A stretch of 64,000 nt of DNA from Nesterenkonia lutea (lineage in GTDB: Bacteria > Actinomycetota > Actinomycetes > Actinomycetales > Micrococcaceae). Below the pieces are notes generated by a model. It searched no databases. It was given only the letters and a program-made list of their open reading frames with translations, and was not told where the DNA came from. Both the position numbers and the translations under genes were made by a program. Location: contig NZ_JADBED010000001.1 of NCBI RefSeq assembly GCF_014873955.1, positions 620,001 through 684,000 of the forward strand. The letters run 5' to 3'. Of the stretch, positions 59,801 through 64,000 are shown piece after piece; position 1 is the first letter of the stretch, and every line of letters starts with the position of its first letter.

Positions 59801-60511
59801 GCCTATTTCCTCTACCCGGCGGAGAAGCCGCTGGGCGAGGTGGCCCTGGAGCGGCTGCGCGCGGTGGCGGCGAACAACGAGCTCGGCGCCGGTCTGCAGC
59901 TGGCCATGAAGGACCTGGAGATCCGCGGGGCCGGCAACATGCTCGGCGGGGAGCAGTCTGGGCACATCGCCGGGGTCGGCTTCGACCTCTACCTGCGCCT
60001 GGTCGGTGAGGCCGTGGCCGACTACCGCGGAGACGAGGAGGAGACCTTCACCGAGGTCAAAATCGAGCTGCCCATCAACGCCCACCTGCCCCACGACTAC
60101 GTCCCCGGTGAGCGGCTGCGTCTGGAGGGCTACCGCAAGCTGGCCGCGGCTGACACCGAGGAGAAGATCGCCGAGGTCGTCACCGAGTGGCAGGACCGCT
60201 ACGGCGACCTGCCCGAGCCGGTCACCAACATCGTGGAGGTGGCCCGCTTCCGCAACCGTGCCCGCGGAGCCGGCATCCACGACGTCGGCACCCAGGGCCC
60301 CTTCATCCGGTTCGGGCCGGTGGTGGAGCTGGCCGAGTCCAAGCAGATGCGCATGGAGCGGATGTATCCAGGAAGCCAGCACAAGGCCTCGATGAAGCAG
60401 GTGCTGATCCCCAAGCCCAAGACCAGCGGGATCACCGGGGTGGAGCTCACCGACGGGGAGCTGCTGAGCTGGCTGAATCAGGTCTTCGAGGCGATCTTCC
60501 CGCCGCTCTGA
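56882..60511 (+). CDS. mfd: Transcription-repair coupling factor Mfd
   Basis: 1209 residues; removes stalled RNA polymerase at DNA lesions and recruits UvrA. UvrB-like N-terminal part ([38 protein letters not shown]), RNA-polymerase-interacting CarD-like domain near residue 530 ([19 protein letters not shown]), then the translocase: Walker A [64 protein letters not shown] and [18 protein letters not shown], and the C-terminal TRCF domain. Its last 34 bases overlap the convergent acyltransferase gene. Confidence 0.97.
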   Translation: [1209 protein letters not shown]

Positions 60512-61653
60512 TCCGCCCCCGGGTCAGTCCCCGGACGCGGGGTCGCCGGCCGGGTGATCCCGTTCAGCGGCAGCGCCAGCGGCGTGCGGTTCACCAGCAC
60601 GCCGATGCTCCAGCAGAGCAGCAGGGTCACCGCCGTGCGCAGCGGCGGGTTCTCCAGCTCGACGAGGCGCAGCAGCAGGTAGAGCACGATCGGGTGCAGG
60701 AACACGACCAGGGTCGCGGTGCGCACCAGTTCCGCGATGACGACGCCGACGCCGCGACTCCACCGCGAGGGCTCCCTCGGCAAGGAGACATCGCCGAGGC
60801 GGCCGGGCTGCTCCGGGTGCCCGAGCTGTTCAGAGCGGCCGGGCTGTTCAGAGCGGCCGGGGCGGGCCCCGCCCAGCAGGACATGGACCACCGTGGAGAA
60901 GAGCAGCACCAGCCCGATGCTGATCAGCAGCGCCAGCGCGGGGGAGAGCAGGTATGTCCCGAAGCCTGACCACTTGATGTTCATCGGCTTCGCCCCGGCG
61001 ATCACGCCGCCGAATCCGAGGATCAGGCAGAGAAGCCCGAGCAGCGGCTTCGCCGGCAGCGAATGGCCCCGCGGTGTGCGCATGAACCGTCCGAACCAAT
61101 GTCCGGCGAACATGAACGCCATGCAGGCAGGTGCCAGACCGATGCCCAGCGGGGTGTACGCCATCGCGGAGTCCGGCAGCTGAGCCAGCGTCAGTCCAGC
61201 CAGGCTGACCAGCACGCCCGTCCACCAGGGGAGGGCGAGCACCGCACGCAGCAGCAGCGCCGCGAAGAACAGCACGGAGATGAACCAGAAGGCCAGGAAG
61301 GGCATGTCTGTCCGGGCCCCGCCGATCACCGCCCCGGTGACGGTGCCCGGCTCGAAGGGCCACCGGCTGTGCTCCATCGCGATCACCGCAGCGCTGAGCA
61401 GCAGCAGCCAGACCAGGTAGGGCAGCGCGAGGCTGCGGGTGCGGATCTTCAGCTCCCCGGTGAACGTGCGCGAGGTGGAGAAGAAGAAGCCGGCGAGGAA
61501 GAAGAACAGCGGCATCCGCCAGATCTGCAGGTACGCCTCACCGGGCATGCCCGGCCAGGCGTGTCCGATGACCACAGCGGCCACCGAGATCACGCGCAGC
61601 AGATCGATGCCGCGGTTCCGGCCGCGGGGGGCAGAGACGGCCGGAGTGGGCAT
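60478..61653 (-). CDS. Acyltransferase 3 family membrane protein
   Basis: 391 residues from an ATG at 61653; the longer frame adds an unlikely Arg/Pro-rich part. Ten membrane helices. Family signature at the start: RGIDLLRVISVAAVVIGHAWPG (catalytic His) and WRMPLFFFLAGFFFS. It O-acylates a surface sugar or lipid. A cytoplasmic loop has tandem PGRSEQ units from an 18-bp duplication (60825-60860). The 3' end overlaps mfd by 34 bases. Substrate unknown. Confidence 0.88.
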   Translation of the reverse strand: MPTPAVSAPRGRNRGIDLLRVISVAAVVIGHAWPGMPGEAYLQIWRMPLFFFLAGFFFSTSRTFTGELKIRTRSLALPYLVWLLLLSAAVIAMEHSRWPFEPGTVTGAVIGGARTDMPFLAFWFISVLFFAALLLRAVLALPWWTGVLVSLAGLTLAQLPDSAMAYTPLGIGLAPACMAFMFAGHWFGRFMRTPRGHSLPAKPLLGLLCLILGFGGVIAGAKPMNIKWSGFGTYLLSPALALLISIGLVLLFSTVVHVLLGGARPGRSEQPGRSEQLGHPEQPGRLGDVSLPREPSRWSRGVGVVIAELVRTATLVVFLHPIVLYLLLRLVELENPPLRTAVTLLLCWSIGVLVNRTPLALPLNGITRPATPRPGTDPGADQSGGKIASKT

Positions 61654-61687
61654 GAGAGTCAGGTCAGTCCCCGAACGACGGCGGACC

Positions 61688-62008
61688 TCAGCGGACGTGC
61701 GGCTCCGCCGCCGACTCGCGGGACGAGGTGGCGCGGGAGGCCATGGCGTCCAGCGGCTCACCGTGCTCGCCGTGGAGGTCCTGCTGCGCCAGGGAGTCCG
61801 AGCGACCGATGATCTCCTTGGAGACCAGGAAGGCGCCGCAGTAGAGCACGATGAAGGTCAGTCCGGGAACCCAGACCTGGTCCAGATCCCAGAAGTTCAA
61901 CGCGACGATGGAACCCACCAGCATGAGGAAGACGAGCAGGAACGCCATGAAGTTCCCCACGAAGTTGCCCTGGCCCGAATAGGCCTTGACCTTGCCGTTG
62001 CTGATCAT
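61688..62008 (-). CDS. Small two-helix membrane protein, unknown function
   Basis: 106 residues from an ATG with AAGGGGAG just upstream. Two membrane helices (about residues 18-40 and 46-64) and a polar, charged C-terminal tail (SRATSSRESAAEPHVR). I recognise no family. It starts 43 bases after the deoC stop and ends 34 bases before the acyltransferase start on the same strand, so it may be transcribed with them. Confidence 0.75.
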   Translation of the reverse strand: MISNGKVKAYSGQGNFVGNFMAFLLVFLMLVGSIVALNFWDLDQVWVPGLTFIVLYCGAFLVSKEIIGRSDSLAQQDLHGEHGEPLDAMASRATSSRESAAEPHVR

Positions 62009-62051
62009 GTGCTCCCCTTAGGATGCGATGCGGACTGCGCCGCAGGCTGTG

Positions 62052-62756
62052 TCAGTAGCTGTCGGCGGCACCGGATGTGCTGGAATCTCTATGGCCCACG
62101 ATATCAAGACCCGAGCTCGCCCCGATGCGCGTGGCGCCCGCCGCGACCATGGCCGCGGCGTCGTCATAGCTGCGCACTCCGCCGGAGGCCTTGATCCCCA
62201 GCCGACCGCCCACCAGCGAGTGCATCAGCGCGATGTCCGCAACGGTGGCACCACCGCCGGCGAAACCGGTGGAGGTCTTCACGAAGTCTGCTCCGGCGGC
62301 CTCGGCGGCGCGGCAGACAAGCGCCTTGGCATCCTCGCTGAGCAGCACGGTCTCCAGGATGACCTTGAGGATCGCGCCCCCGGCGTGGGCGGCATCGGCC
62401 AGTGCGCGGATCTGGGCTTCGACATACTCCTTGTCCCCAGCGTTGGCTGCCGCGATGTCCACGACCATGTCCACCTCCTCGGCACCGAGCTGCACCGCCT
62501 CCACCGTTTCGGCGAGCTTCGAGGCAGTGGTGGTGGCGCCCAGCGGGAATCCGACCACCGTGCAGGTCTTCACGGTGCTGCCGTCGAGCTCGGCGGCGAC
62601 CAGGGACACCCAGCGCGGGTTGATGCAGACGGCCGCGAAGGAGCGGGCCTTCGCCTCGGTGACGAGACGCCGGATGGTCGCCTCGTCGGTGTCCGGCTTC
62701 AATGCCGTGTGATCGATCAGCGGCGCCATCTCGGAGGGGGAGAGGGTCTGGGTCAT
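62052..62756 (-). CDS. deoC: Deoxyribose-phosphate aldolase
   Basis: 234 residues; cleaves 2-deoxyribose 5-phosphate to glyceraldehyde 3-phosphate and acetaldehyde. Class I aldolase barrel: LIDHTALKPDTDE, AAVCINPRWV, VGFPLG, DMVVDI, the Schiff-base Lys in DFVKTSTGF and the second Lys in GIKASGGVRSYDDA. The ATG at 62756 has GAGGAA seven bases upstream. It follows the phosphohexomutase gene by 53 bases on the same strand, a common nucleoside-salvage pair. Confidence 0.96.
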   Translation of the reverse strand: MTQTLSPSEMAPLIDHTALKPDTDEATIRRLVTEAKARSFAAVCINPRWVSLVAAELDGSTVKTCTVVGFPLGATTTASKLAETVEAVQLGAEEVDMVVDIAAANAGDKEYVEAQIRALADAAHAGGAILKVILETVLLSEDAKALVCRAAEAAGADFVKTSTGFAGGGATVADIALMHSLVGGRLGIKASGGVRSYDDAAAMVAAGATRIGASSGLDIVGHRDSSTSGAADSY

Positions 62757-62809
62757 AACGGTGTTCCTCAAAGTCAGGGGTCGGATCTCGTCGGCGGGCT
62801 GAAGAGCAC

Positions 62810-64000
62810 TCAGCCCAGGATGCTCTCCATGGATTTGCGCAGCTCATCGAGGCGGTGCGAGGCCTTGGCGCGTGCCTCGGTGATGACTTCCGTGGAGGCG
62901 TCGAGGCCGGGGGTGTCGGCCACCGCTTCGAGGTAGCACTTGACCTTGGGCTCGGTGCCGGAGGGTCGCACGATCACGCGGTCGCCCGCCTCGGTCAGGT
63001 AGATCAGCGCGTCGGTCTTGGTGGCCTCGCTCAGCTCGGACCCGGGCAGCGGGTCCTGGGTCAGATCCAGGGACTGCACCACGGAGGAGCCGGCGATCTC
63101 CAGCGGAGGCTCGGTGCGCAGGGCCGCGGTGACCTTGCCCAGCTCGGAGAGGTCACTGACCCGGATGGTGACCTGCCCGGTGACGAAGACCCCGGCCTCC
63201 GCGGCGATCTCGTCCAGGGCGGCGATCAGGCTGACGCCCCGTGCCTTCAGCGATGCGGTCATCTCGGCGAAGATCAGCGCCGCGGAGACGCCGTCCTTGT
63301 CCTTGACGTGTGCGGGGTCCACGTTGAAGCCGATGGCCTCTTCGTAGCCGAAGCTCATGTTCTGCACGCGGGCCAGCCATTTGAATCCGGTCAGGGTGGC
63401 GGCATGGCCGATCCCGCGCACCTGGCACAGCCGCTCGAGCAGCCGGGAGGAGACGATGGAGTTCGCGAGCACGGGCGCGGCGTCGGGCGCCTCGGTGCGA
63501 GTGGGCGTGGGGGAGTTCAGCACCTGCGGGCGCAGCGGACCGCGTTCGAGCAGATGGCGTCCCAGCAGGGCGCCGATCTCATCGCCGGAGAGCTGACGCC
63601 AGGCCTCGGTGCGCTCGTCATAGACCGCCGCGGAGAGGCGATCAGCATCCGGGTCATTGGCCAGCACCAGATCCGCATCCTCGGCCTCGGCGGTCTTCAG
63701 CGCCAGGTCCAGCGCCCCGGGCTCCTCCGGGTTGGGGAAGGCCGCCGTGGGGAAGTCGGGGTCCGGCTTGTGCTGCTCGGCCACCGGCGTCACGGTGAAT
63801 CCGGCGGCGCGCAGCAGCGAGGCAACCATCTCTCCGCCGACCCCGTGCATCGCGGTGTAGACCACGTGCAGATCGCGCTGCGGGTAGGTCTCGGTGTCCA
63901 GCAGCTCCAGGGCCTCGGCCTCGTAGCTGCGGCGAGCCTCATCGGTGATCCGGTGCACCCCGGAGGTGTCCTGCGCGGCCTGGCGGGCGTCTGCGGACTC
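62810..64000 (-). CDS. Phosphohexomutase (phosphoglucomutase/phosphomannomutase), C-terminal part
   Basis: The frame is open to the window edge, so the 5' part is missing; about 396 residues are visible. Metal-binding loop NDPDADRLSAAV, sugar-binding GYEEAIGFNVDP, and phosphate-binding VRPSGTEPKVKCYLE of the alpha-D-phosphohexomutase family are present. The catalytic Ser loop would be upstream of the window. Next to deoC it may act as phosphopentomutase/phosphoglucomutase in pentose or nucleoside use. Confidence 0.93.
   Translation of the reverse strand, partial: ESADARQAAQDTSGVHRITDEARRSYEAEALELLDTETYPQRDLHVVYTAMHGVGGEMVASLLRAAGFTVTPVAEQHKPDPDFPTAAFPNPEEPGALDLALKTAEAEDADLVLANDPDADRLSAAVYDERTEAWRQLSGDEIGALLGRHLLERGPLRPQVLNSPTPTRTEAPDAAPVLANSIVSSRLLERLCQVRGIGHAATLTGFKWLARVQNMSFGYEEAIGFNVDPAHVKDKDGVSAALIFAEMTASLKARGVSLIAALDEIAAEAGVFVTGQVTIRVSDLSELGKVTAALRTEPPLEIAGSSVVQSLDLTQDPLPGSELSEATKTDALIYLTEAGDRVIVRPSGTEPKVKCYLEAVADTPGLDASTEVITEARAKASHRLDELRKSMESILG

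Overview
The window is high-GC DNA from an actinobacterium, most likely a Micrococcales/Micrococcaceae-type genome (Nesterenkonia, Arthrobacter or a relative; inferred from gene content and order only). Support comes from the CopD-CtaG fusion, the pmt/rsmI divergon, the orders tatD-rsmA-ispE and glmU-prs ... rplY-pth-mfd, a DUF2505 protein, and many genes whose start codon lies 6-8 nt after a TANNNT -10 box, the signature of leaderless mRNA.

Region 1 (1-12303) is a respiratory locus on the + strand. After the 3' end of a GMC oxidoreductase comes a tightly packed row of genes: a degenerate cupredoxin, a caa3-type oxidase (subunit II with a cytochrome c domain; subunit I fused to a III-like part), a small membrane protein, a cytochrome c lipoprotein, CcmC, CcmE, CcmF, CcmG, a CcmH-TPR protein, an intact cupredoxin lipoprotein and a CopD-CtaG copper/oxidase-assembly fusion. 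It encodes an oxidase together with its own cytochrome c maturation (System I) and copper delivery. System I is unexpected in this phylum, and CcmA/B/D are not present here.

Region 2 (12476-25310) holds a large DNA2/NAM7-like helicase with an altered Walker A, a SAF/CpaB-like protein, FmdB, 5-formyl-THF cyclo-ligase, a pseudokinase-like protein, protein O-mannosyltransferase, RsmI and FadD. Region 3 (25311-28024) has a DUF559 gene bracketed by two copies of a 75-bp palindromic repeat. The second copy is split by an IS30-family element that left a 3-bp target duplication.

Region 4 (28025-36757) is housekeeping: tatD, rsmA, ispE, an EamA transporter, an ABC-F ATPase, tRNA-Gln(UUG), glmU and prs. 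Region 5 (about 36779-52338) lies between prs and rplY and looks like an inserted catabolic island for quinate/shikimate. It has a TRAP transporter, a QsuD-like quinate/shikimate dehydrogenase, a phosphotriesterase-like hydrolase, a QuiC-type dehydroshikimate dehydratase, an IclR regulator with palindromic sites, and the thiolase and CoA-transferase of the beta-ketoadipate pathway. It also holds a gltS-type symporter gene cleanly broken by an IS481-family element. The dioxygenase steps between protocatechuate and beta-ketoadipate are not in the window.

Region 6 (52339-64000) resumes housekeeping with rplY, pth and mfd, plus an alpha/beta hydrolase preceded by a cysteine-repeat micro-ORF, a DUF2505 protein, a cation/Ca2+ exchanger, an acyltransferase, deoC and the 3' end of a phosphohexomutase. 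Several short palindromes and tandem repeats in the intergenic DNA are described separately.
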